Shown here one piece after another: positions 24,524 to 32,221 of a DNA stretch of 42,615 nt. The notes under the pieces were generated by a model. The model had not been told where the DNA came from. It made no database searches and saw only the letters and a program-made list of their open reading frames with translations. The translations under genes and the position numbers were made by a program. Where the stretch lies: NCBI GenBank assembly GCA_905203555.1, contig CAJKWK010000019.1:1-42615 (forward strand). Reading direction: 5' to 3'. This DNA is from an uncultured Lachnospiraceae bacterium (GTDB lineage Bacteria > Bacillota > Clostridia > Lachnospirales > Lachnospiraceae). Position 1 is the first letter of the stretch; each line of letters starts with the position of its first letter.

Positions 24524-24583
24524 GAGCCTATGGACAGAAAATTATCTAGAATTAAGAAAAAATATGGAGTATGCAGCCGCTAA
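24524..24583 (+). pseudogene. C-terminal remnant of an ECF S component
   Basis: The frame from 24524 to the TAA at 24581-24583 reads EPMDRKLSRIKKKYGVCSR. The intact S component at 21440-22759 ends GPMDRKLERIKKKYGIL, so 14 consecutive positions differ at only one residue, and the DNA shares ATTAAGAAAAAATA followed by YGGA. Upstream of 24524 the similarity fades through stops and frameshifts; a weak LIxYG pattern near 24345-24370 might be another piece. The best reading is the tail of a second, decayed copy of that gene. It lies seven bases before the repeated nrdR promoter block. Confidence 0.65.
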
Positions 24584-24597
24584 TTAGAGAAAATCTT

Positions 24598-24626
24598 TTG
24601 CAAAAACAGAAAGTGTTGTGTATAAT
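24598..24626 (+). promoter_or_regulatory. nrdR promoter
   Basis: TTGCAA (24598-24603), 17 bases, then a perfect TATAAT (24621-24626). The nrdR start codon follows 52 bases later. Confidence 0.8.
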
Positions 24627-24678
24627 CAACTTAGATGTGAAATAAACGGAAAGTGAGCAAGAGAAAGGCGGAAAATAT

Positions 24679-25128
24679 ATGAAGTGTCCATATTGCGGTC
24701 ATCCGGATACGAGGGTCATCGATTCCAGACCGGCGGAAGATAAGAATTCAATACGAAGAAGAAGATCCTGTGATGAATGTGGAAAGAGATTTACCACGTA
24801 TGAAAAAGTAGAAACCATTCCCTTGATTGTAATCAAAAAGGATAATAATAGAGAACAGTTTGATCGAACAAAGATTGAGGCAGGGGTACTGAGAGCCTGT
24901 TATAAGCGTCCGGTTTCGGCAGATGAGATTCAAAGAACGGTGGATGCGATAGAACTGGAAGTGATTAACAGGGAAGAAAAGGAGATTCCAAGCAGTCTGA
25001 TCGGAGAGATTGTGATGGAGAAACTAAAAGATCTTGATCCGGTTGCTTATGTAAGGTTTGCATCTGTTTATCGGGAATTTAAGGATGTAAATACCTTCAT
25101 GGAAGAATTGAAAACCTTTTTGAAATAA
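24679..25128 (+). CDS. nrdR: Transcriptional repressor NrdR
   Basis: A 149-residue regulator of ribonucleotide reductase genes that senses ATP/dATP. The N-terminal Zn ribbon has CPYC near the start and CDEC about 28 residues later, followed by GKRFTTYEKVE. The ATP-cone domain follows from about residue 49 (VIKKDNNREQFDRTKIEAGVLRAC-type start) and ends with the RFASVYREF signature. Length and order are standard. A strong promoter lies at 24598-24626, and the terminator that follows doubles as the bioY operator. No RNR gene is nearby. Because class II reductases need B12, a link to the preceding operon is imaginable but not shown. Confidence 0.97.
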   Translation: MKCPYCGHPDTRVIDSRPAEDKNSIRRRRSCDECGKRFTTYEKVETIPLIVIKKDNNREQFDRTKIEAGVLRACYKRPVSADEIQRTVDAIELEVINREEKEIPSSLIGEIVMEKLKDLDPVAYVRFASVYREFKDVNTFMEELKTFLK

Positions 25129-25140
25129 GAAAGTAAGAAG

Positions 25141-25193
25141 AAAAAGAGTAATTGTTAACCATATAAATGAAATGGTTGACAATTGCTCTTTTT
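25141..25193. promoter_or_regulatory. BirA operator fused with the nrdR terminator
   Basis: AATTGTTAACCAT (25150-25162) and ATGGTTGACAATT (25172-25184) form an inverted repeat with one mismatch around nine bases. The half-site TTGTTAACC is that of Firmicute BirA operators. The arms extend outward to AAAAAGAG and CTCTTTTT, so the transcript folds into a rho-independent terminator with a T run for nrdR. The same DNA contains TTGACA, the -35 of bioY. Biotin-bound BirA should therefore block bioY transcription. Confidence 0.85.
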
Positions 25194-25204
25194 GCGTTTA
25201 TGCT
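25176..25204 (+). promoter_or_regulatory. bioY promoter
   Basis: TTGACA (25176-25181) and TATGCT (25199-25204) are 17 bases apart. The -35 is part of the right half-site of the BirA operator. Confidence 0.8.
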
Positions 25205-25277
25205 TAGTGAGTCGGTTTTTCTAGGAAAGCAGAAAACAATAGTATTCTATTATTTTATTACAAGGGAGATGAAAGGA

Positions 25278-25823
25278 ATGAAACAATCAAAGTTATCTAT
25301 TCAGGAAATCTGTTCTATTGCGATTATGACTGCGATTACGGCAGTGATGGCACAAATCTCCATTCCATTGCCGATGATGGTTCCCATGACGATGCAGACA
25401 TTTGCGGTAACGCTTGCGGGGATTGTATTGGGGTCCAAATGTGGATCGATTGCCATGGGCATTTATTTGCTGCTCGGTGCCGTTGGCGTTCCGGTATTCA
25501 GTGGTTTTAAAGGAGGATTGCAAAGTTTGGTTGGTCCGACCGGAGGCTTTCTTCTGTCTTTCCCACTTATGGCATATATTATTGGGAAAGGAATGGAACT
25601 TCGAAAACAAAAAGGGATGTTTGTGCTGCTCTTATGTGTTGGCACAATTTCAAATTATGTGGTGGGTGTGCTTATGTACTGTGTCGTTATGGACAGTTCT
25701 GCGTGGACTGCGATTACAGCATGTGTACTGCCGTTCGTTCCTTCGGCGGTGATCAAGGCTGTTTTAGCTGCTGTGATGGGCTTGCAATTAAGAAAACAAC
25801 TTGAAAAGAGCAGAATGATTTGA
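25278..25823 (+). CDS. bioY: Biotin ECF S component BioY
   Basis: A 181-residue, six-helix biotin-binding S component. The family pattern is clear: AIMTAITAVMAQISIPLP, then PMTMQTFAVTLAGIVLGSKCG, YLLLGAVGVPVFSGFKGG and GPTGGFLLSFP. Upstream starts at 25167 and 25269 are rejected; AGGGAG (25263-25268) is nine bases before ATG 25278, and the 25167 start lies inside the operator and promoter. No EcfT or EcfA gene is adjacent, so it would use a shared module or act alone. The BirA operator before it supports the biotin assignment independently of the protein. Confidence 0.95.
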   Translation: MKQSKLSIQEICSIAIMTAITAVMAQISIPLPMMVPMTMQTFAVTLAGIVLGSKCGSIAMGIYLLLGAVGVPVFSGFKGGLQSLVGPTGGFLLSFPLMAYIIGKGMELRKQKGMFVLLLCVGTISNYVVGVLMYCVVMDSSAWTAITACVLPFVPSAVIKAVLAAVMGLQLRKQLEKSRMI

Positions 25824-25885
25824 TACATTGTAGATAAGAAAAATATTTTCTGAGAAAATGCTTATAAACAGAGGAGACGCGGTGT

Positions 25886-26503
25886 ATGAAACTGGAGGTT
25901 AAAATGATAGAAAGGAAAGAGCAGTTGACGGAATTACATCCATTTCATGTAGAAAATGCGTTGTGGGGAACAGAACAATTTCCAAAGATGCATGGCTATA
26001 TAGGGTTTATTCCGGGGGATGGATTTTATCTGAAGTTGGTGTGTGAAGAAACCAATCCACTCAGAACCTACACAAAGGCAAATGATCCGGTCTATCAGGA
26101 CAGTGCGATGGAAGTATTTTTGATGTTTGATTCAGAGGGTGAGAAAGCCCATAAGGGAGTTTACATCAATCTGGAAATGAATTCCAACGGTGCTTTACTT
26201 GCAGGTTATGGATCCGGTCGTGCATATCGCTCTTTCTTTACAAATGCAGAACATGCGATGTTTGAATGCAAGGCAGAGATTCATGAAAAGAACTGGACGG
26301 TAGAACTAAAGGTTCCTGTTGTGCTTCTGGAACGCATCTACGGACCTCTGCATTTGGGAGAGAAAAGTGAGTTTACCTGTAACTTTTATAAAATATCTGA
26401 AACAAAATCATGTGAGCATTATGTTTCTTATGCACCGATAGAGTCCGATATACCAAACTTTCATGTGCCTGAATTTTTTGCGGAGGCAGAGATTGTAAGG
26501 TGA
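25886..26503 (+). CDS. CBM9/DOMON-like carbohydrate-binding domain protein
   Basis: A 205-residue protein with one beta-sandwich domain of the CBM9-like/DOMON kind: YTKANDPVYQDSAMEVFLMF, then GVYINLEMNSNGALLAGYG, WTVELKVPVVLLERI, and a FTCNFYKISE strand near the end. There is no signal peptide, so it would be cytoplasmic, unlike most CBM9 domains, which belong to secreted xylanases. ATG 25886 has GAGGAG nine bases before it; ATG 25904 has GGAGG six bases before it and is an equally good start. It follows bioY by 62 bases without an obvious terminator. Function unknown. Confidence 0.72.
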   Translation: MKLEVKMIERKEQLTELHPFHVENALWGTEQFPKMHGYIGFIPGDGFYLKLVCEETNPLRTYTKANDPVYQDSAMEVFLMFDSEGEKAHKGVYINLEMNSNGALLAGYGSGRAYRSFFTNAEHAMFECKAEIHEKNWTVELKVPVVLLERIYGPLHLGEKSEFTCNFYKISETKSCEHYVSYAPIESDIPNFHVPEFFAEAEIVR

Positions 26504-26584
26504 TAAAGGTAAAAAAATAAGAAGATCAAAAATGGTTATAAAAAGCATAAGTATTAAGTGAAATTGGAAGAAGAAAAAACAGGC

Positions 26585-26640
26585 AGAGATTACCCAAGGG
26601 AATGTTCGGGCTCCCTCGGGTAATCTCTGTTTGCTTTTGG
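26585..26640 (+). terminator. Terminator after the CBM9-like gene
   Basis: CAGAGATTACCC (26585-26596) pairs with GGGTAATCTCTG (26619-26630), with an inner AGGGA/TCCCT stem, followed by TTTGCTTTT. The rest of the 26504-26817 gap is AT-rich and holds a possible -10 TATAAT at 26767-26772 for the esterase gene, with a poor -35. Confidence 0.88.
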
Positions 26641-26817
26641 GTAAGAGAAGTAATGTTTCCATGAAAGCATGTGTATTTTGGATCTGGAAAAGATTTTTTT
26701 TAAGTTGTATTGTAAAGAGATGCAGAGGATCCCAAGAAAAATGTAGAGATTATGATGCGAGTGTATTATAATGCCACTATAAGCAATGGTAAAATGAATG
26801 AAGAAAAGGAGTTTATT

Positions 26818-27837
26818 ATGGCAATCAACTCGGCGGCAAGGCTGATTTTAAAAGCGCTTTCTTTTGATGGAATCCAAGTGGAGGCAGAACGTCAGCTGGC
26901 GGATTTGAAACGACTGGATCCGATGAAGATTTTCTACAGGACAGCGGACGTGGATGTATATAATGGAGAGCACAAGGTTCCAATTCGGCTTTTCTTTCCG
27001 GATGAGGAAACTCAAACTGCATATGAGAAGGATCGGTTGAAATTCCCAAAGTTGCTACTATTGTTTCATGGGGGCGGCTGGGTGACGAATTGTGTAGATA
27101 ATTATGAGAGAATCTGTGCCCGGCTTGCAATTTCTACTGGAAATATTGTGGCGGCGGTAGAATACCGTCTGGCGCCGGAACATAAGTTCCCAGCAGGACT
27201 GTATGATTGTTATGCAGCAGCGGAAGCGATTTACAGGAGGCATAAAGAACTGAATATGAATCCGGATGATATTACATTGATCGGAGACAGCGCGGGTGGA
27301 AATCTGGTTGCCGCTGTTTCGCTGTTGGCAAGAGATCGGGGAGATTTTCTTCCTAAGCGGCAGATATTGATCTATCCGGCGGTATACAATGATTATTCTG
27401 AAAATTCACCGTTTGCATCGGTGAAAGAAAATGGCTCGGATTATCTTTTGACTGCGGGAAAGATGCAGGATTATATTTCGTTATATGCGAAAAATGAAGA
27501 GGACAAACAGAGTCCGTATTTTGCGCCATATCTGGCAGAGGATTTGCGGAATCAGCCGGATACATTGATTCTGACGGCGGAGTTTGATCCGCTGCGGGAC
27601 GAGGGCGAAGCATACGGACAAAGACTTATGGAAGCGGGAAATCATGTGGAAATACATCGAGTGAAAGATGCCCTGCATGGATATTTTTCGCTTGGAATCA
27701 AATTTTTTCATGTGCAGGAAAGTTTTGATTATATCAATGCGTTTTTAGGGGGAAGTCATGACAAAGCAGAAACGGGCACACTGGAGAAAACTGGACAACG
27801 CGGCAAAATTATTTTTGGCGGCAAGCACAAAGAATGA
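26818..27837 (+). CDS. HSL-type alpha/beta hydrolase (esterase)
   Basis: A 339-residue carboxylesterase of the hormone-sensitive-lipase family. The oxyanion motif HGGGW starts at residue 84. The nucleophile is Ser 158 in GDSAGG. The acid is Asp 257 in EFDPLRD and the base is His 287 in LHGYFSL. All catalytic elements are intact. There is no signal peptide, so it is probably cytoplasmic. An upstream frame opening at 26752 is rejected because AAAGGAG sits six bases before ATG 26818. Its last 80 bases overlap the next gene, an acyltransferase-like membrane protein, a pairing that suggests acylation and deacylation of a shared lipid or alcohol. Confidence 0.92.
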   Translation: MAINSAARLILKALSFDGIQVEAERQLADLKRLDPMKIFYRTADVDVYNGEHKVPIRLFFPDEETQTAYEKDRLKFPKLLLLFHGGGWVTNCVDNYERICARLAISTGNIVAAVEYRLAPEHKFPAGLYDCYAAAEAIYRRHKELNMNPDDITLIGDSAGGNLVAAVSLLARDRGDFLPKRQILIYPAVYNDYSENSPFASVKENGSDYLLTAGKMQDYISLYAKNEEDKQSPYFAPYLAEDLRNQPDTLILTAEFDPLRDEGEAYGQRLMEAGNHVEIHRVKDALHGYFSLGIKFFHVQESFDYINAFLGGSHDKAETGTLEKTGQRGKIIFGGKHKE

Positions 27838-29578
27838 TACCCGTGTTTTTCGGTTTTATTGTGAGTTAAAAGAAGCGATTCAGCCGCAGCTGTTGCAGAC
27901 GGCACTAGATCGGACGGTGGAGACCTATCCGGTCTTTTTGTCGGTGATTCGAAAGGGAGTATTCTGGAGTTATTTGGAAAAGAGCAGTCTGCATCCGGTA
28001 GTGCGGGAAGAATATAAAGAACCTTGCAGTAGGATTTATATCAAGGATAAGAAGTCATTGCTGTTTGAGGTGACCTATTATAAGAAACGAATCAATTTCG
28101 AAGTGTTCCATGTGTTGACAGATGGCACTGGGGCAACGGAATTTTTGCGCGAGCTGGTAAAAAATTATCTTTATCTGGCACATCAGAAGGACGGTCTGGA
28201 AGCGGTTGCGCTTCGTTCAGAAGATGTGACGGTACAGGATCAGGAAAATGACGGTTTTGCCAAATATTATACAAAGAACACGAAGAAACCGAGGGTGAAA
28301 AAGTCAAAGGCATATCAGATTCGGAAACCGAGGAAAGATAACGGGGCAATGCAGGTGAGGGAGAGCGTTCTTTCTGTAAAACAGGTGCTTGCCCGTTCCA
28401 GAGAGCTGGGATGTTCGATGACGGTTTTTCTGTCAACGGTATACTTGATGGCAATCCATGAGGAAATGTCGAGGATGCAGGAACGTGAACCGGTCAAATT
28501 GATGGTTCCCGTAAATTTGCGAAAGTTTTTCCCTTCCGATTCCATGTTGAATTTTTTTAACTGGATTGAGCCGGGGCATGTATTTGGAAAAGGAAAAGAC
28601 TCTCTGGAGGAAGTACTGGAAGAGGTAAAGCAATATTTTGCACAGGAATTGACAAAGGAAAAAATGGCGGAGCATATGAATGAACTAATTGCGTTGGAAA
28701 TGCATCCGGTGTTGAAGTTTGCACCGGCAGAGTTGAAAAATTTATGCATTCATGCAGGTGCAAAGTTCTCAGAGAAGAATACGACTGCGATTTTTTCAAA
28801 TATGAGTGCTGTAAATATGCCGGAAGAATATATTCCATATATTGAGCGATTCGGAGTCTATACGAGCACGCCAAAGATGGAATTGTGTATGTGTTCCTTT
28901 GGAGATAAATTGTCTCTTGGATTTACGTCGAGATTCGATACAGAAAATATACAAAGAAACTTTTTCCGTATTTTAAAAGAACAGGGAATAGAGTCTGAGA
29001 TGATTGCGGCAGAGTTTCCGGAAGTACAGGCAACCAAAGAACTGGAAATGAAGGTCTATAAGTTTTTCACATTTTTGTGTCTTGTTGCAATCGTATTTAT
29101 GATAGATCTTGATTTTAATTATCGCCCGACAGTGCAATGGACTTTGTTTTCCGCCGGGGGAGTTGCGAGTATGTGGCTGGCGTCGACCATTGGATTTTTC
29201 AAACGGTATAATCTCTTAAAAAATGCGATGTGGCAGCTTGTTATTATGTCAAATGTCAGTATTTTATGGGACTGGCTGACCGGATGGCGTGGGTGGTCGA
29301 TCGACTTCGTAGTTCCGATTGTCAGCATGGCAATTCTGCTTTTTATGGTCGTGGTCGCAGCAGTACAGAAATGGCCGGCAAAAGAATATATGTCGTATCT
29401 GGTGATGGCCTCTGTCTACGGTCTGGTGCTTCCGCTTTTGCTTCTGATCTTCGGAGCGGTGCAACTGCAGCTTCCGAGTTTGGTCGGAATTGCTGTATGC
29501 TTTCTGTTTTTGGCAGGGATATTGTTGTTTAAATGGAAGGAATTTCGGGAAGAAATGGATAAGAAATTCCATGTATAA
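27758..29578 (+). CDS. Acyltransferase-like protein with C-terminal membrane domain (DUF6320-type)
   Basis: A 606-residue protein. Residues about 1-430 have the fold pattern of condensation/alcohol acetyltransferase domains. The signature H-x3-D-G is intact as HVLTDG, His 118 and Asp 122, which in this superfamily catalyses acyl transfer from CoA or a carrier to a hydroxyl. A VNLRKFFPSDSMLNFF segment also fits. Residues about 445-595 hold five or six hydrophobic helices, beginning FFTFLCLVAIVFMIDLDFNYRP; this tail resembles DUF6320. The acceptor and donor are unknown; a lipid or cell-envelope hydroxyl is a guess from the membrane tail. ATG 27758 lies inside the esterase gene, so the two are coupled. 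Confidence 0.78.
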   Translation: MTKQKRAHWRKLDNAAKLFLAASTKNDTRVFRFYCELKEAIQPQLLQTALDRTVETYPVFLSVIRKGVFWSYLEKSSLHPVVREEYKEPCSRIYIKDKKSLLFEVTYYKKRINFEVFHVLTDGTGATEFLRELVKNYLYLAHQKDGLEAVALRSEDVTVQDQENDGFAKYYTKNTKKPRVKKSKAYQIRKPRKDNGAMQVRESVLSVKQVLARSRELGCSMTVFLSTVYLMAIHEEMSRMQEREPVKLMVPVNLRKFFPSDSMLNFFNWIEPGHVFGKGKDSLEEVLEEVKQYFAQELTKEKMAEHMNELIALEMHPVLKFAPAELKNLCIHAGAKFSEKNTTAIFSNMSAVNMPEEYIPYIERFGVYTSTPKMELCMCSFGDKLSLGFTSRFDTENIQRNFFRILKEQGIESEMIAAEFPEVQATKELEMKVYKFFTFLCLVAIVFMIDLDFNYRPTVQWTLFSAGGVASMWLASTIGFFKRYNLLKNAMWQLVIMSNVSILWDWLTGWRGWSIDFVVPIVSMAILLFMVVVAAVQKWPAKEYMSYLVMASVYGLVLPLLLLIFGAVQLQLPSLVGIAVCFLFLAGILLFKWKEFREEMDKKFHV

Positions 29579-29661
29579 GAAAAGTACAAGAATTGGGAGA
29601 GATACGTTCATTCAATTAACTGCTGGAACTTGGTTCCAACATCAACTTTGTCTACAGTCTG

Positions 29662-29699
29662 ACGGCTGCACTAAGCAATTAGTGCAGCCGTTTCTTTTT
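29662..29699. terminator. Terminator between convergent genes
   Basis: ACGGCTGCACTA pairs with TAGTGCAGCCGT around a six-base loop, followed by a T run. It ends the esterase-acyltransferase operon and may also serve the AraC gene on the other strand. Confidence 0.88.
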
Positions 29700-29718
29700 G
29701 GAACATTCTCATTTTAAT

Positions 29719-30705
29719 TTATTCTTTATACATTTCCCGATATTGACTGGGAGACATCTGATATGTTTTTTTGAAGAGTCTATTGAAATAGCTTCTGTCA
29801 TAATACCCCATTATCTGTGTGATTTCATCGATTGAAAGGGTTGTATTTTTCAGATAAAAACAAACTTCTTGCAGCTTGGCTTCTTGAATGAGTTCTGAAA
29901 AACTTTTGTTTGTATATTTCTTTATCAATGAAGAAAGATATTTTGGATGATAGTGGAAATGTTCAGCGACAGAAGTTAAGGTTACTTCTTGTTTATGCTG
30001 GTTCATGTAAGTCAAAATTTCAGAAAGAGGATTTCCGCCCATCAAAGCAAAATTTTCTTTGTCAATTCGATGTTGCCATATCCTTGCTAATTCAGTAAAA
30101 AGAAGGGCAAGATAGTTCTTTGCAGCCTTTTGATAACCTAATTTTTTTTCGTAAAGTTCAATGATTAATGCATGTATGTGCTTGGATGTCGTTATATTTT
30201 CTGTGCTTGGAAAATATAGATAGGATTTTTGTTGTGATGCTGTAAAAAGTGAAGTGGTAAAAAAGTTACTGATTATATCACTGCCATCCAGCATACAAAG
30301 AAAAGAATCCTGAAATAATTTTGGTTTAATCATCAGGTTGAATAAAAAGGTGTTTTCAGTATCAATGCTGATATCATGTGTGATCAGAGGATTTAAAAGA
30401 CAGAAGTCCCCAGCAGACAAATTGCATTGAATGTCTCCGATCTTTTGAGTACAGCTTCCTTTTGATACATACATTAATTCAAAATAATCATGGCAATGTT
30501 GTTTTCCGCAGGTGTTATTTGCTTCCCAGGGATGAAGGGTGACCACGATATTGTTATCTGAGGGAATAACATTATCAGCATGAAGTTCTATAATAGATGC
30601 CGTTGTGTCAAATGTATTTAAGATTAATTTATTTAAATTGTCGGGAAACTGCGGATGTTCTTTATAATACATTTCTATATATTGATTAAAACTACGAGTG
30701 CTCAT
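29719..30705 (-). CDS. AraC-family transcriptional regulator
   Basis: A 328-residue regulator. The N-terminal cupin domain has HCHDYFELMYVSKGS and GDFCLLNPLITHD. The C-terminal double helix-turn-helix (last 100 residues) has VTLTSVAEHFHYHPKYLSSLIKK and ends with the family signature IMGYYDRSYFNRLFKKTY-MSPSQYR. The frame extends to 30738, but the start complementary to 30703-30705 has AGAGGAGAT at proper distance. It is divergent from a GPH transporter and a GH78 rhamnosidase gene. Paired direct repeats in the shared spacer are candidate binding sites, so it is probably the activator of that operon, responding to rhamnose or a rhamnoside. Confidence 0.93.
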   Translation of the reverse strand: MSTRSFNQYIEMYYKEHPQFPDNLNKLILNTFDTTASIIELHADNVIPSDNNIVVTLHPWEANNTCGKQHCHDYFELMYVSKGSCTQKIGDIQCNLSAGDFCLLNPLITHDISIDTENTFLFNLMIKPKLFQDSFLCMLDGSDIISNFFTTSLFTASQQKSYLYFPSTENITTSKHIHALIIELYEKKLGYQKAAKNYLALLFTELARIWQHRIDKENFALMGGNPLSEILTYMNQHKQEVTLTSVAEHFHYHPKYLSSLIKKYTNKSFSELIQEAKLQEVCFYLKNTTLSIDEITQIMGYYDRSYFNRLFKKTYQMSPSQYREMYKE

Positions 30706-30798
30706 AATCAATCTCCTCTTTGGAATTGGAAAATTCAAATCTTATATGAGATATTATAAGTGATTTTTCAGAAAGATTCAATTTTGGAAGGATAAAAT

Positions 30799-30835
30799 CT
30801 TACTTTAATCCAAGGCGAGACTTACTATAATCCAA
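30799..30835 (+). promoter_or_regulatory. Paired direct repeats, probable AraC-type activator sites
   Basis: CTTACTTTAATCCAA (30799-30813) and CTTACTATAATCCAA (30821-30835) differ at one position and are 22 bases apart, two helical turns. The second copy ends at the edge of the -35 region of the GPH gene. This is the layout of class II activation by AraC-family proteins. Confidence 0.75.
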
Positions 30836-30863
30836 TTAAAAAAATAAAAATAATTGCTATACT
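30835..30863 (+). promoter_or_regulatory. Activator-dependent promoter of the rhamnoside operon
   Basis: TATACT (30858-30863) is a good -10, but the hexamer 17 bases upstream, ATTAAA (30835-30840), is poor. That fits dependence on the activator bound at the abutting repeats. Confidence 0.55.
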
Positions 30864-30893
30864 CGTTATATCAAATTTGAGGAGGAAATGAAA

Positions 30894-32216
30894 ATGAAGG
30901 AAAGCAACGAAATGAAATGGTATCAAATTATTGGATACGGTCTGGGAAGTTTTGGAAAAGATCTTGCGTTGGGGGTAATGGGGTCCTATCTGTTGCTGTT
31001 TTATACAGATGTATTTGGGATTCCGGCAGCGGCAGCTGGTGCGATTTTTTTTATAACTAAAATATGGGATGCAATTAATGATCCAATGATGGGAGCAATT
31101 GCAGATAGAAGCCCGGTTACAAAAAGAGGAAAATATAGACCATATATCCTATTTACAGCAATTCCGTTATCTGTATTTTGTGTGTTATGTTTTTTGTCAC
31201 CAAACTGGAGTACTGGCGGGAAAATTGCTTATGCAGCAGTTACATATACCATTGTGGGAATGATATTTACTGCATATGATGTACCGTTGTGGTCTATGGT
31301 TCCGTCCTTGACAAATAGTGAAAATACCAAAAATAAGTTGATCAGTTCTGCACGTACTTTTACAACAATTGCAATGATGGTGGCATCAGCAGTTGCGTAT
31401 AATACAATTATCCGACTTGGAGGCGGTGAAGGTGTAGAAAATCTGAAAAAGGGTTACCCATTATTTATGGTAATCGTGGGTGTGATCTCTGTGGTTTTTG
31501 CATTCATTGCATATTTTAGTACGAAAGAAGTAAATACACCGGAAATTCCACCGCAAGAAGCAAATATTTTTAAAGGGTTTAAAAAGATTATGTGTAAACC
31601 ACTGTTAATGGTACTTCTGGCAATGGTATTTTGTGCATTTGGAATGATTCTTCCTTCTGTGTCAGGTACATATTATATGATTTATTATCTGGGAAGACCG
31701 GATCTGATTGGTGCTTATATGGCTATTTGTATGGGACTTGGTATTGTTACTTCTATCTTAGCACCGATTCTGATGAAACGTTTTACAGCAAAAACGTTGG
31801 CAGCAGTAGGGTTTGGAATGAATATCATAGCGGGAAGTGTAATTTTTATAATAGGAAAAGGTTCAATTCCGGTATTATTTATCTGTTTTGGAATTGGCGG
31901 ACTGGCAACAGGACTTTTGATGGTAACGATTACAACAATGCTTACGCAGACAGCGGGCTACGTTGCAGAGCGTCAAGGATATCGAGCAGATGGTACTTGT
32001 TTTGCAATGAATTCGTTTGCTATTAAGGTGGGGCAGGCAATTGCAAGTTCAGCAGTGAGTTTTCTGCTTGCAGCGACAGGATATGTAGCAAATCAGCAGC
32101 AGACAGATAGTGCACTGACAGGAATTTTAATGTCTCGCTCTATCATACCTGCCATTGTTGCGGTATTAGGTTTGTTATGTGTACTGTGCTGGAATATAAA
32201 TAAGAAAGAGGCGTAA
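30894..32216 (+). CDS. GPH-family sugar:cation symporter
   Basis: A 440-residue MelB/XynB-type transporter of the glycoside-pentoside-hexuronide family. Twelve membrane helices are visible, with YLLLFYTDVFGIPAAAAG in the first pair, then WDAINDPMMGAIADRS and TKRGKYRPYILF in the first cytoplasmic loop, all family hallmarks. ATG 30894 is preferred over ATG 30888 because GGAGG (30881-30885) is eight bases before the former and two before the latter. It is followed six bases later by the GH78 gene. It probably imports a rhamnose-containing glycoside that the cytoplasmic rhamnosidase then cleaves. Confidence 0.93.
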   Translation: MKESNEMKWYQIIGYGLGSFGKDLALGVMGSYLLLFYTDVFGIPAAAAGAIFFITKIWDAINDPMMGAIADRSPVTKRGKYRPYILFTAIPLSVFCVLCFLSPNWSTGGKIAYAAVTYTIVGMIFTAYDVPLWSMVPSLTNSENTKNKLISSARTFTTIAMMVASAVAYNTIIRLGGGEGVENLKKGYPLFMVIVGVISVVFAFIAYFSTKEVNTPEIPPQEANIFKGFKKIMCKPLLMVLLAMVFCAFGMILPSVSGTYYMIYYLGRPDLIGAYMAICMGLGIVTSILAPILMKRFTAKTLAAVGFGMNIIAGSVIFIIGKGSIPVLFICFGIGGLATGLLMVTITTMLTQTAGYVAERQGYRADGTCFAMNSFAIKVGQAIASSAVSFLLAATGYVANQQQTDSALTGILMSRSIIPAIVAVLGLLCVLCWNINKKEA

Positions 32217-32221
32217 AAAGT

